Assembly (NCBI RefSeq): GCF_009936235.1
Contig: NZ_AP022314.1
Coordinates: 558,001 to 622,000 of the forward strand
Direction: 5' to 3'
DNA: 64,000 nt
Source of the DNA: Mycobacterium xenopi
Lineage (GTDB): Bacteria > Actinomycetota > Actinomycetes > Mycobacteriales > Mycobacteriaceae
This document shows, one piece after another, positions 26,555 to 35,231 of the stretch (its first letter is position 1; each line of letters begins with the position of its first letter). Made by a program: the position numbers and the translations under genes. Below the pieces are notes generated by a model. It was not told where the DNA came from and did no database searches. It was given only the letters and a program-made list of their open reading frames with translations.

Positions 26555-27522
26555 CTTAGGCCACCCACCGGAGCTGCCAACGCGCTACCGAGACCGTCGG
26601 CCGCAGCCGCTCCCGCTCCTAGAGCCGCGTCTCCGGCCGCGTCTGTCGCCTCCGTCCCAAGGAGCCCGGGAATTTCGGACAGCGTGCCGATCCAGTTACC
26701 CGGCATGTAGAACCCAGAAGAAAAGACGGTGTTCCAGATGTTCGCGTTGGGTCCCCACGTGTTCCAGAAGTTGTCGAGTGAATCATTCCCCGAGGATCCG
26801 CCCAGTAGCAGGTCAAGAATTCCCGACAGCCCAGACCAGGGCGGTGGGGTAGACGCTCCCGGCAACGCCAGACCCTGCAAGGCAGCTACCGTAGCCATCG
26901 CCTGCAGCAACGTCGTCTGGGTGTCAGAACGGGCGGATGTGCGCGCGGTCTGTGCAACCGCAGCAGCCTGCATCACAGGTCCCTCACTGGTCGTGGTCAC
27001 TGGCGGCTCGGCGAAGGGTGTGAGCGCCGATACGGCGGCCAACGACGATCCCGCGTAGCCGTACATAGCTGCCCCGTCCTGAGCCCACATCTCCGCATAA
27101 TCCGCCTCGGTGGCCGCGATCGCCGGGGTGTTCTGGCCGAGAAAGTTGGTCGCTATCAGCGATGTCAACAGCGTCCGGTTGGCGGCGATCATCGGTGGAG
27201 GCACCGTCATTGCGAACGCAGTTTCATAGGCGCCAGCTGCCGCTTTGGCTTGAGCAGCCGTGCGTGCGGCTTGCATGGCGGCCTGTGTCATCCATGACAC
27301 GTATTGCGCAGCTGACGCGGTCATCAACGCCGATGCGGGCCCGGACCACCGCCGACTGGTCAGATTGGTGACGACAGAAGCGTAAGTGCTGGCAGCGACG
27401 GACAATTCGGCTGGTAAGCAACCCCATGCCTCTGCTGCGGCCAACATCGGTGATGCGCCAGGTCCGGCATACATGCGGCCGGAGTTGACTTCTGGCGGTA
27501 GCGCCGCGAAATCCGTTGCCAA
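26467..27522 (-). pseudogene. PPE protein truncated by IS1380 insertion
   Basis: A 351-residue open frame. Residues 1-175 are a PPE domain (FAALPPEVNSGRMYAGPG at the start; the family PPE motif itself is PPE at 8-10). It continues with the helical WxG-type region containing YAEMWAQDGAAMYGYAGSS. The last 29 codons (26554 down to 26467) are derived from the right end of the IS element and replace the native SVP C-terminus. The native continuation is at 24582-24860. It lies five bases behind a PE gene, so PE and PPE are probably co-transcribed and exported together by an ESX system. The shortened product may still fold and pair with the PE protein. Confidence 0.88.
26555..26559. repeat. Right target-site duplication of the IS1380-family element
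   Basis: CTTAG follows the right terminal repeat and is the partner of the copy at 24856-24860. Excising the element plus one copy restores the PPE reading frame. Confidence 0.85.
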
Positions 27523-27527
27523 CGCAG

Positions 27528-27827
27528 TCAGCTCATAGCGACTGAGTTACTCGCCTCGGCGGCTGTATACGAGCTGGCGCTGGCCGCGAGCATCGCCACA
27601 AATGCTTGGTGAATTGCCGCCGCCTGAGCGCTGACTAGTTGATACAGCTGACCCTGTAAAGCGAATCGTGCTGCGGTTAAGGTAGATACTTCGTCAGCCG
27701 CGGCTGGTATCACTTCTGTGGTCGACAGTGCCATCGCCAAGTTCTGGGCATGCATCGCAGCGCCGACAGATTGCAGGTTCGCCGCCGCGACGGACAGTTC
27801 TTCGGGTTCGACATTGACGAATGACAT
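27528..27827 (-). CDS. PE-family protein
   Basis: A 99-residue PE domain with no C-terminal extension: MSFVNVEPEELSVAA at the N-terminus carries the PE motif, and two long helices follow. SSYTAAE near residue 90 supplies the YxxxD/E secretion signal (YTAAE). The internal ATG at 27827, preceded by GGGAG, gives the standard PE length; the in-frame start at 27896 is not needed. It is paired with the PPE gene and probably forms a heterodimer for type VII (ESX) secretion. The 280-bp gap to the nickel transporter stop shows no gene. Confidence 0.88.
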   Translation of the reverse strand: MSFVNVEPEELSVAAANLQSVGAAMHAQNLAMALSTTEVIPAAADEVSTLTAARFALQGQLYQLVSAQAAAIHQAFVAMLAASASSYTAAEASNSVAMS

Positions 27828-28109
27828 GATTGCTCCCGGTAGAATCGCTGTTACGAGTACACTCCGCGTATAAATAGTTAGTGTGGTGTGCGCCATGCGT
27901 CAGTAGTGCGTTGGTGCAAGCTATTTCAGGCGGCAAGGACTGTGCGCAACACCATGGTTGTCGACTTCACTCAAGGCTATCGTCGGCTAGAGAATCCACC
28001 CACCGATTGGGCAAAGTTGCGGTAGATCATTGGCGCTATTGGGCGCCCGTGTCCGTGAGGGGAGGTGAACGCGAATTTCTATAATCACAAGGCGATCTGG
28101 TGACGCGTT

Positions 28110-29216
28110 TTAGCCAACGCTTTCGGCTACCGTCCATCTTTCCTCTATTCGCGCGGAGCGCCAGATCGCTAGTGCGACCACCCAAGTCAGTACAAACAGC
28201 CCGACGATGACGAAGCCGACAGCGTTGAGGTTGATCCCGTCGATCCAGTTCCAAAATGGACCACTCCAGCCGAATTGGTCGGCGAGCAAGGCGAGGAGCT
28301 CGATGCTGCCGATTAGCAGAGCGACCGCGACCGATAATCCGGTGATGGTGATGTTGTAGTAGACCTTACGCACTGGACTGGAAAACGCCCATGCGTAGGC
28401 GAAGTTCATGAATGAGCCGTCGATGGTGTCGAACAGGCACATTCCGGCGGTGAACAACACCGGCAGGCACAAAATCGCATACCATGGCAGATGTGCCCCC
28501 GCGCTGGTGCCGGCCAAAACCAGCAGTGCGACCTCGGTGGCGGTGTCAAAGCCGAGCCCAAAGAGCAGCCCGACCGGATACATGTGCCACGACGCGGTGA
28601 TCGATTTAGTGAAGCGGCCGAGGATCCGGTTGAGCAGTCCGCGGTCGTTCAGTTGCTGTTCCAATTCGACTTTGTCGTAGACACCGCGGCGCATCCGGGT
28701 GAACGTGCGAAGGATTCCGATTAGGATCACCACGTTGATGAGCGCGATCAGGTAGAGGAACGTGCCCGAAACTGTGGCGCCGATTAGGCTGGTATAGCGA
28801 TGCAGCGCCGACGACCCCTCCTTGACCGGCTCGATGATGGTATTGAAACCTACGATCAGTGCGGACAGCCCGAAGACCACCGACGAGTGGCCAAAGGAAA
28901 AGAAGAACCCGACACCGAGCGGGCGCTGTCCGTCGTTGATCAGCTTGCGGGTGGTGTTGTCGATGGCAGCAATATGGTCGGCGTCAAACGCGTGGCGGAC
29001 GCCCAACGTGTATGCGGCCAGACCGATGCCGATGCCAAATGCATTGTTCCCGACGACAAAATGCGCCGGCTTCACGATGAGTATCAGGATGGACCAACCG
29101 ATTACGTGTAGCGCAAAAATCACCGCGAGCATTGCGCCCAGCCGCAGCCACTCGTGCGGTGTCAAGGCCCACCGAAACCTAGGTGAAAACGACGGGTTGC
29201 CCATCGAACACATCAC
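28110..29216 (-). CDS. nicT: High-affinity nickel/cobalt permease of the NiCoT family
   Basis: A 368-residue integral membrane protein with about eight hydrophobic segments. The family signature RHAFDADHIAAIDNTTR lies near residue 73, FFFSFGHSSVVF near 105 and GFDTATEVALL near 225. NiCoT permeases import Ni2+ (or Co2+) across the cytoplasmic membrane. The length matches NicT of mycobacteria (about 372). Its place at the end of the hydrogenase block argues for supplying nickel to the [NiFe] centre. A TGCAA-N5-TTGCAA element 70 bp upstream may make it nickel-responsive. Confidence 0.9.
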   Translation of the reverse strand: MMCSMGNPSFSPRFRWALTPHEWLRLGAMLAVIFALHVIGWSILILIVKPAHFVVGNNAFGIGIGLAAYTLGVRHAFDADHIAAIDNTTRKLINDGQRPLGVGFFFSFGHSSVVFGLSALIVGFNTIIEPVKEGSSALHRYTSLIGATVSGTFLYLIALINVVILIGILRTFTRMRRGVYDKVELEQQLNDRGLLNRILGRFTKSITASWHMYPVGLLFGLGFDTATEVALLVLAGTSAGAHLPWYAILCLPVLFTAGMCLFDTIDGSFMNFAYAWAFSSPVRKVYYNITITGLSVAVALLIGSIELLALLADQFGWSGPFWNWIDGINLNAVGFVIVGLFVLTWVVALAIWRSARIEERWTVAESVG

Positions 29217-29730
29217 CGATCATGTTGCGACTCCGTCGGGCTGAAAATTCAATCCACGGAAATGTTAGCTAGGGCATCGAGCTTGATGCAACTGATTTGC
29301 AAGAATGCAAGCCACACTATTTGCAACAGATCCTTAAGTATTTAGTTTACCCTGCCCTTTGATATTGACCGGGGCAATCAGCGTGAAGTCTGGTTATGGT
29401 TCGCTGTTCGCGGGTGCAACGGAATCGCAGCCGGCAGTTCGAGTTTGGGCTGGGTTGCAAAAATCCGCATGCCGTGCGCTTGAGCCTTCGACAAGCCGGT
29501 TGTAGCCCGCGGTACGCATTGTGCCGGTGGCGACGAAGGGGTTGATTTCGGCTAGCGGGCGTCGATGATGGTGGCCAAAGTGAGTAGCTCCCGTATCTTT
29601 GGCTGGTGCATGGACAAAAACCGGTGGGGGAGGCGCAACTTAGTCTTAGCTCCGCCTTCCGTCCGAAATCGGCAAACTCCAGACCCCAGAATATTGAATT
29701 AGATTAGCGGGACTACAATTTCGAATGCGC
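29217..29730. other. Intergenic region upstream of nicT
   Basis: About 510 bases, more A/T-rich than the surroundings between 29270 and 29400. The nicT promoter and the Nur-like element lie here. From about 29440 to 29600 a minus-strand frame gives a protein-like stretch, but it is interrupted and unrecognised. No gene is supported. Confidence 0.5.
29286..29302. promoter_or_regulatory. Nur-like nickel-regulator box upstream of nicT
   Basis: ATGCAACTGATTTGCAA has the form of the Streptomyces Nur operator, tTGCaa-N5-ttGCAA, with only the first base different. A third and fourth TGCAA lie just downstream (29306-29310 and 29321-29326). It lies about 70 bp before the nicT start. The match is by eye to a motif from another genus. 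Confidence 0.45.
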
Positions 29731-30555
29731 TCACGCAGCGAGGCCTGGGTCGAATCGCGCGCGGGCAGTCACTGAAGCAGCTGTCGCGGTAACAATCATC
29801 ACGGCATCGGATTCGTAACCTTTCGGAATTTGAATCGCCGCGCTATCGGGGTCTTCGCGGTGGGCCATCAGCCAGTCGTAGAGAAGCCAGTCCAGGGCAG
29901 AAGCGATCACGAACGGGTCTGCTTCGGACATGCAAGATGCGGCGATACAGGCCTCGATAGCCTCGCGATGCTCGCGCCGCGCGGCGTCCTTGTTGACACC
30001 GGAACTATCGAAAAGCAGCATCGACAAGGTGAGTGGAAACCGCTGCCCAGTCTCGCTTTCCAAGACCCAGCGCGCGCCTTTCCATGGGTTTGCCGGGTCG
30101 ACGTAGCACATCCGGCCGAATCCGCTGACGACGCCGATCGGCGGGTCGTCGAGTTCTGCGTCCAACGGAGGTGGCCCGAGAAGGCCAAGCGGTTGACGCG
30201 CTCGGATCGAGAACAGCGCTGCTGTGCCGATGATTTTTCCGGCCCGCAGATCGGCGGTCATGTTGGTTAACTCAAGCGCCTGCGCAAATTCACGGCACAA
30301 GTGATCAAGCCTGCGGTACAGGATAATCAGTGCCTGGCGGTCACGGTCGTCCGGGCGTTTACCGCCGCCAAGCAAATCCCCGAACCGCCCAGCAGCAATG
30401 ATCAACGCATCATCGAGGGCTTCGAGATGGGTGGCCACCAACCGATCCGGTTCTTCGTCGTCGATGATTAGTTTCGGTAATGACGTGGGTCTGTTGTCCG
30501 GTGTCGCCCAGTAGAACCCGATCTGGCCGTCGCGCTGGATGATTCGTGGTCTCAC
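29731..30555 (-). CDS. Unknown protein, last gene of the hydrogenase operon
   Basis: A 274-residue soluble protein. The first 60 residues read like a short beta-rich segment (RPRIIQRDGQIGFYW), followed by helical sequence with RRLDHLCREFAQALEL. A later part has DWLLYDWLMAHREDPDS. I recognise no catalytic motif and no metal-binding cysteine cluster. Its ATG overlaps the stop of the gene at 30552-31310 by four bases, and that gene overlaps hypD, so translation is coupled to the hydrogenase maturation genes. A role in hydrogenase assembly or regulation is inferred from context only. Confidence 0.7.
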   Translation of the reverse strand: MRPRIIQRDGQIGFYWATPDNRPTSLPKLIIDDEEPDRLVATHLEALDDALIIAAGRFGDLLGGGKRPDDRDRQALIILYRRLDHLCREFAQALELTNMTADLRAGKIIGTAALFSIRARQPLGLLGPPPLDAELDDPPIGVVSGFGRMCYVDPANPWKGARWVLESETGQRFPLTLSMLLFDSSGVNKDAARREHREAIEACIAASCMSEADPFVIASALDWLLYDWLMAHREDPDSAAIQIPKGYESDAVMIVTATAASVTARARFDPGLAA

Positions 30556-31310
30556 TGTCGCTGCCTTGCGAGGCGCCGGTTGGTGACTCGGATCTGGCGA
30601 TGGGTGCTCTGTGCCAGCCTGTTAACCTGTTGGAGGGTAAGGACGTCGCAGACTTTGCCCCAGTGGATGGCGACGTGCCGAGAAGGGGTCAGTCGGGGTA
30701 GGCCAATGTTGGCTTCAACGCCGATCTCGGCGTGACGCACCACCGGAGTTGTCAGCTTCAGTTCGTGGCCGTCCCAAGCTAATTGTCGGGAATAGACGGT
30801 AGCTGTCGTGCTGTCAACCGACAGCACTTTGCCCCATGAGATGCGGCAGTTGTCCAGTACCCTGACGGGCTGCTCATCTGTGCATTTGCTGAGGAGCCTG
30901 GACCATGGATAGACACCGAACACGTGGAAACAGTGGTTAGGCGCCGCCTCTGAAGCGAGATCGTCGGTGAGGTGCGCCCAATAATGTCGTGCCTGCAGCC
31001 CAATGACTGCCAGCAGCTCGGCGGTAAACGCGTGACGATCGAGGGTGGCACCGAGACCGCCGCCGAGCCAGTAGGATTCGACGAGCCGGTAGTCCAGTGG
31101 GTCGGTGATGCCTGTCATCCTGGAGAGCACCTGTAGGTAAGGCCAGGCGCCAGAGAATCGCTTCGCGATGGCCTCTATATGATGCCGCGATCCGCTCAGC
31201 AGTGCGCCGGGGTCGGGTGGGCCGCAGTAGCCGAGAGCGTTGGGAGCGTAGGCGTAGCGGGCGAACATCTGCGATCCCTGGACGTCGATGCTGGGTGCGG
31301 CCACGTTCAC
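30552..31310 (-). CDS. Hydrogenase-cluster protein, probably DUF6390 family
   Basis: A 252-residue protein beginning MNVAAPSIDVQGSQMF when started at the GTG at 31310, whose last two bases lie within the hypD stop (GTGA). A longer frame reaching 31616 is an antisense-like shadow of hypD. The segment FARYAYAPNALGYCGPPD near residue 15 and FPHxxxVYPW-like HCFHVFGVYPWSRLL near 135 are the most distinctive. I associate this sequence type with DUF6390 proteins found beside actinobacterial hyp genes, from memory. Conserved cysteines and histidines suggest metal or cofactor handling, but no function is established. Confidence 0.65.
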   Translation of the reverse strand: MNVAAPSIDVQGSQMFARYAYAPNALGYCGPPDPGALLSGSRHHIEAIAKRFSGAWPYLQVLSRMTGITDPLDYRLVESYWLGGGLGATLDRHAFTAELLAVIGLQARHYWAHLTDDLASEAAPNHCFHVFGVYPWSRLLSKCTDEQPVRVLDNCRISWGKVLSVDSTTATVYSRQLAWDGHELKLTTPVVRHAEIGVEANIGLPRLTPSRHVAIHWGKVCDVLTLQQVNRLAQSTHRQIRVTNRRLARQRQ

Positions 31311-32443
31311 CTCCGTCCCGTTGACTCCACCAGTTTGACGGTGTCGCGGTGCATCCGGCCGAAGTTGTAGTAGGCTGCGCAGGCGCCCTCTGGAGAGACC
31401 ATGCAAGTTCCGATCGGGGTTTCCGGTGTGCACGCGGTGCCGAAAACCTTGCATTCCCACGGCTTGAGGACACCTTTGAGCACTTCGCCGCACTGGCACG
31501 CCTTGGGATCGGCGACCCGCACGCCAGGCATCGCGTAGCGCAGTTCGGCGTCGAAGTCCGCGAACTCGTCGGACAGCCGAAGTGCGCTCTGCGAGATGAA
31601 GCCCAGCCCACGCCATTCGAAGTGGGGACGTAAGGCGAAGACCTGGCCGATTAGCGCCAACGCGGCCGGGTTGCCCTCTGGACGCACCACGCGAGAGTAC
31701 TGGTTCTCGACCTCGCAGCGGTTCTCGCGGATCTGAGTCAGCAGCATCGCCACTGCCGCCAAGATGTCCAGTGGTTCGAATCCGGCAATCACCAGCGGCT
31801 TGTGGTAGACATCGGTGACGAACCGGTAGGGTCGGTTCCCGACTACCGTCGAGACATGCCCCGGCCCGATGAAACCCGAGAGTCGCAAATCCGGTGATTC
31901 CAGGATCGCCTTAATCGGCGGGACGATCGTGACGTGGTTGCAGAACACACTGAAATTCGGTATGCCCAGATCGCGGGCCCGCACCAACGTCACCGCGGTC
32001 GACGGCACCGTGGTCTCAAAGCCGACCGCGAAAAACACCACCTGCTTTTCTGGGTTGTCCACCGCGACCTTGAGCGCGTCCAACGGCGAATACACAAACC
32101 GCACATCCGCACCACGCGCCTTGGCGTTGAGCAGATTGCCGTTGGAGCCGGGCACCCGCATCATGTCCCCGAAGCACGTGAAGATCATGTCAGGCTGTTC
32201 GGCCAGCCACATTGCATCATCGATGCGGCCCATCGGTATCACACACACCGGACACCCCGGCCCGTGCACCAGTTCCACGTTTTCCGGCAACAGATGCTCG
32301 ATTCCGTGCCGGTAAATGGTGTGGGTGTGCCCGCCACACACCTCCATGAACTTGAAATGCTCGTCACCGCTGGACAACAATTCGATCGCGCCGATCAACT
32401 TGCGGGCCGCTGCCGGATCCCGGAACTCGTCAACAAATTTCAT
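31307..32443 (-). CDS. hypD: Hydrogenase maturation protein HypD
   Basis: A 378-residue HypD. The redox/iron-binding motif FMEVCGGHTHTIYRHGI is near residue 37, and HGPGCPVCVIPMG near 65. FVTDVYHKPLVIAGFEPLDIL lies near 220, and the C-terminal 4Fe-4S cysteines fall between ACQCGEVL and CMVSPEGACAAY. With HypC, HypD forms the scaffold on which the Fe(CN)2CO group of the [NiFe] site is built. The gene is followed by the DUF6390-like gene with overlap and preceded by hypC with a 29-bp gap. Confidence 0.95.
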   Translation of the reverse strand: MKFVDEFRDPAAARKLIGAIELLSSGDEHFKFMEVCGGHTHTIYRHGIEHLLPENVELVHGPGCPVCVIPMGRIDDAMWLAEQPDMIFTCFGDMMRVPGSNGNLLNAKARGADVRFVYSPLDALKVAVDNPEKQVVFFAVGFETTVPSTAVTLVRARDLGIPNFSVFCNHVTIVPPIKAILESPDLRLSGFIGPGHVSTVVGNRPYRFVTDVYHKPLVIAGFEPLDILAAVAMLLTQIRENRCEVENQYSRVVRPEGNPAALALIGQVFALRPHFEWRGLGFISQSALRLSDEFADFDAELRYAMPGVRVADPKACQCGEVLKGVLKPWECKVFGTACTPETPIGTCMVSPEGACAAYYNFGRMHRDTVKLVESTGRR

Positions 32444-32472
32444 CCTGCGTCCTCTCTCGAATCCCTGCTCGG

Positions 32473-32745
32473 CTAGACGATCGCCGACGAGTCGAAGGCC
32501 TCCAATTCGGCGGCGTAGGCGTCACCGAGCTTCTTGACCGCCGCCAATGTCAGCAGTGCTTCGGTCTCGTCGATTTTGGCCATCGCGAACCCGACATGCA
32601 CCAAGACCCAATCCTCAGGCTGTGGCATGTCGTTTTCCAGCAACCGCACCGAGATTGTGCGTTGCACTCCATTGACATCAACCTTCGCCAAGTAGTTGTC
32701 GAAATCAGTGATCTCGACGATCCGCCCGGGTATCCCCAAACACAT
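32473..32745 (-). CDS. hypC: Hydrogenase assembly chaperone HypC
   Basis: A 90-residue HypC/HupF/HybG protein starting MCLGIPGRIVE; the second-position cysteine carries the iron-ligand precursor after methionine removal. VHVGFAMAKIDE near residue 50 is the second family block. The ATG at 32745 has an AAAGGAG site and gives the required N-terminal cysteine; the longer frame from 32766 would bury it. This is one of two free-standing HypC genes in the operon, beside a HypC-like domain fused to an SIS protein. It sits between hypE and hypD. Confidence 0.93.
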   Translation of the reverse strand: MCLGIPGRIVEITDFDNYLAKVDVNGVQRTISVRLLENDMPQPEDWVLVHVGFAMAKIDETEALLTLAAVKKLGDAYAAELEAFDSSAIV

Positions 32746-32762
32746 CCGGCTCGGCTCCTTTC

Positions 32763-33881
32763 TCAACAGATCCGCGGCAGCGGGTCACCGACGAGCATGT
32801 CGACAATGCGGGTACCGCCGAAGCCGGTGCGCACCATTACTGTTCCGCCCGGCTCTTCCACGACTTGTCCCACCTCGGCCGCGTTCACCCCCAGCGGGTG
32901 GGATTGCAACGCCGCCAACGCGGCCGCGGCCTCTTCTGGCGCTACCACCGCAACGAACTTGCCCTCGTTCGCGACGTAGAGCGGGTCAATACCCAACAAC
33001 TCACACGCTCCGCTGACCATCGGGTGCACCGGGAGGCGCTCTTCCTCCAACAGCATCCCCAGACCACACGCGTGAACCAGTTCATTGCAGACGGTGCCCA
33101 GCCCGCCGCGGGTCGGATCGCGCAGCCAGCGCGTCGACGGCGCCGCCGCCAACAACAACTCCACCAGCGGGCTCACCGCAGCAGTGTCAGAACGTATGTC
33201 AGCCTCGATCGCCAGGTCCCCGCGGGCCAGCATCACCGCCATCCCGTGATCGCCGATTGAACCTGATAGCAGCACCTTGTCGCCAACACGCACCGACGCC
33301 GCCGACAACTCCCGCCCGGCGGGGATGACTCCTACGCCGGTGGTCGTGATGAAAAGTCCGTCTGCCGCACCGTTGGGCACCACTTTCGTGTCCCCGGTGA
33401 CGATCTGCACCCCGGTGGCCGCCGCCGCGGCGGCCATGTCGGCTACAGTCTCCTTGAGCTCGGTGATCGGAAAACCTTCTTCGACAACGAATGCTGCCGA
33501 AATCCATTGCGGTACCGCACCGGAAACTGCAAGATCGTTGGCGGTGCCGTGCACAGCTAGCTCACCGATCGACCCGCCCGGAAACCGCCTGGGCGCCACC
33601 ACGAATGAGTCAGTCGACATCACCAGCCGTGCGCCGCTCGGCAGGGTGATCACAGCGCCATCAGTCAGTGGTTCCAGCAGCGGGTTGCGGAAAGCTTCGA
33701 CGAACACCGCGTCGACCAGGGCCGCCGAAGCCTTACCGCCGGCCCCATGGGCCAGCGTCACATGGTCATCGACCAACCGGGGGCGGCGCTTGCGGAACGA
33801 CTCAATCCGCTCGATCACCTCGCCTTCGGCGAACCCCGGACCCGACGCCAGGTAGTCGCTCACCGCTCTATCCATCAGCAT
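32763..33881 (-). CDS. hypE: Carbamoyl dehydratase HypE
   Basis: A 372-residue PurM/AIR-synthase-fold protein. LAHGAGGKAS near residue 43 and GDTKVVPNG near 160 are in the ATP-binding part. It ends in PRIC, the C-terminal cysteine that receives the carbamoyl group from HypF and is dehydrated to thiocyanate, the source of the CN ligands. The start may be the first or second Met (33881 or 33875). It overlaps the SIS gene upstream and is followed by hypC after 17 bases. Confidence 0.95.
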   Translation of the reverse strand: MLMDRAVSDYLASGPGFAEGEVIERIESFRKRRPRLVDDHVTLAHGAGGKASAALVDAVFVEAFRNPLLEPLTDGAVITLPSGARLVMSTDSFVVAPRRFPGGSIGELAVHGTANDLAVSGAVPQWISAAFVVEEGFPITELKETVADMAAAAAATGVQIVTGDTKVVPNGAADGLFITTTGVGVIPAGRELSAASVRVGDKVLLSGSIGDHGMAVMLARGDLAIEADIRSDTAAVSPLVELLLAAAPSTRWLRDPTRGGLGTVCNELVHACGLGMLLEEERLPVHPMVSGACELLGIDPLYVANEGKFVAVVAPEEAAAALAALQSHPLGVNAAEVGQVVEEPGGTVMVRTGFGGTRIVDMLVGDPLPRIC

Positions 33882-34524
33882 CAGCTCCCTGCTCGAGCAC
33901 GCTCAGCCACAGTTGGTACGCCAAAAGCGCCTGCGCTTCCTGTATTCGATGCACGCTCTGCGAGCGCACCACAAAGCACGCGTCTACGTCGGCGCCCGTG
34001 GCAAACGAGCCGCCGTCATATCCGGCAAATCCGATGGTGTACATCCGGCGGCGACGCGCCTCCCCTAATGCGGTGATCAAATCGGGGGAGCTGCCGCTGG
34101 TCGACATCGCGATCGCAATGTCGCCTGGTTTCGCGCGGGCAATAAGCTGCCGCGCGAACACCAACTCGAACCCGACGTCGTTGCCCAACGCGGTAAGGAC
34201 CGCCTGGTCCGCGGTGAGTGACCACGCTGGTCGGGGCTTCCCTAGCGGCGGGCGCGCGAACAACGTGGCCAACGTCGTGGCATCGGTGGAACTGCCGCCG
34301 TTGCCGAATGTGAACAAGCGACCGCCGGCGGCGAAGCGGCGCGCCATCTCAGAGGCGGCGATCGCCACCAGTTCGGCGTTTTCCTCTAGGGTGGAGCGCC
34401 GCAGCGCCAGGCTCTCTGCGGCCTTCGCCTCGGCCGACGCAGCAAGGTCACCTAACAGCGAATCCGCGTCGCGTTCCTGCGCGTCGATAAACGGATACAA
34501 GAAGTTTGTCGCCTCGTCCGTCAT
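33868..34524 (-). CDS. SIS-domain protein, GmhA-like, in hyp operon
   Basis: A 218-residue sugar-isomerase-fold protein. TFGNGGSSTDATTLATLF near residue 75 is the phosphate-binding motif of GmhA/DnaA-initiator-associating proteins, and AMSTSGSSPDLITAL near 130 is the second SIS block. No lipopolysaccharide heptose pathway is expected in a mycobacterium, so the usual GmhA role is unlikely. It is overlapped by its neighbour, whose stop touches this ATG, and that neighbour is itself an SIS-HypC fusion. The two SIS proteins may pair. The link to hydrogenase maturation is by context. Confidence 0.8.
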   Translation of the reverse strand: MTDEATNFLYPFIDAQERDADSLLGDLAASAEAKAAESLALRRSTLEENAELVAIAASEMARRFAAGGRLFTFGNGGSSTDATTLATLFARPPLGKPRPAWSLTADQAVLTALGNDVGFELVFARQLIARAKPGDIAIAMSTSGSSPDLITALGEARRRRMYTIGFAGYDGGSFATGADVDACFVVRSQSVHRIQEAQALLAYQLWLSVLEQGADADG

Positions 34525-35231
34525 TATGCATCCAGTTTGCTGATTGCCATTCCGGCGTGGACCAGTACCAGATCTCCGGCGGCAACAGGTCCCACCAACT
34601 CGGTCGACACCGTTTGCGGTCCTTGACTGGTGCGCACCAGCGCCGACCCGCGCGCTGATTTGGAAACCACTTCGCCGAGCCGGCCTTCGTCGCTGCAAGT
34701 GACGCACACGTCGTCGGCGCACTCATTGGCCATCAAAAGACCTGGGTGCTCGAAGCAAACGTGCGTCAACTCCCACAACAGGTGATACAGGAGGACAAAG
34801 CCTCCAGTGACCGTAGCGCGCGGATCCGGATTATCCAGCCATAGCACATGATCAGCCGCACCGACCGGCGGGCGGGGACCACTGCCCATCCAGATAGTGG
34901 TGGCACCCCACGCGGGCGCTCGCCGCATCACCGAGCCCACCTGCGGGTCGTCAGCGTTGGCGACCGCGACGACGATGTCGCCCGCGCTTACCGAGACCCG
35001 GGCCACGTCGACTAAATCCGGACCGCTCAGTGCCACTGCCGGCAACGCCCGCTTGCCGACGACCACCGGATGGATGAACTCCACCGCGATGTGCAGTGCA
35101 TGCGGTGCCCACGATGGCGACATCGACCACATGGTGCCACCAGCGGAGAATCGTCGTGCCAGAGCCAAAGATGCGCAAGCCAGGTCGGCGGCCAGGCCAG
35201 CGTCGATCCCGTAGTTGGTGGCCGCAGTCAT
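34524..35231 (-). CDS. SIS domain fused to a HypC-like domain
   Basis: A 235-residue fusion. Residues 1-160 form an SIS-like domain (FSAGGTMWSMSPSWAPHALHIA in the phosphate-loop position, then VAVANADDPQVG). Residues 170-235 are HypC-like: VCVTCSDEGRLGEV replaces the N-terminal MC.GIPG of HypC, and GDLVLVHAGMAISKLDA is a near-standard HypC end. The HypC cysteine is internal here, so it cannot work as an N-terminal cysteine unless the protein is processed. Overlaps of four bases with hypC upstream and one base with the next SIS gene indicate tight co-expression. Confidence 0.82.
   Translation of the reverse strand: MTAATNYGIDAGLAADLACASLALARRFSAGGTMWSMSPSWAPHALHIAVEFIHPVVVGKRALPAVALSGPDLVDVARVSVSAGDIVVAVANADDPQVGSVMRRAPAWGATTIWMGSGPRPPVGAADHVLWLDNPDPRATVTGGFVLLYHLLWELTHVCFEHPGLLMANECADDVCVTCSDEGRLGEVVSKSARGSALVRTSQGPQTVSTELVGPVAAGDLVLVHAGMAISKLDA

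Noticed and set aside
29440..29600. Possible minus-strand coding remnant upstream of nicT
   Set aside because: Short, interrupted, with no family resemblance I can name; kept as intergenic.
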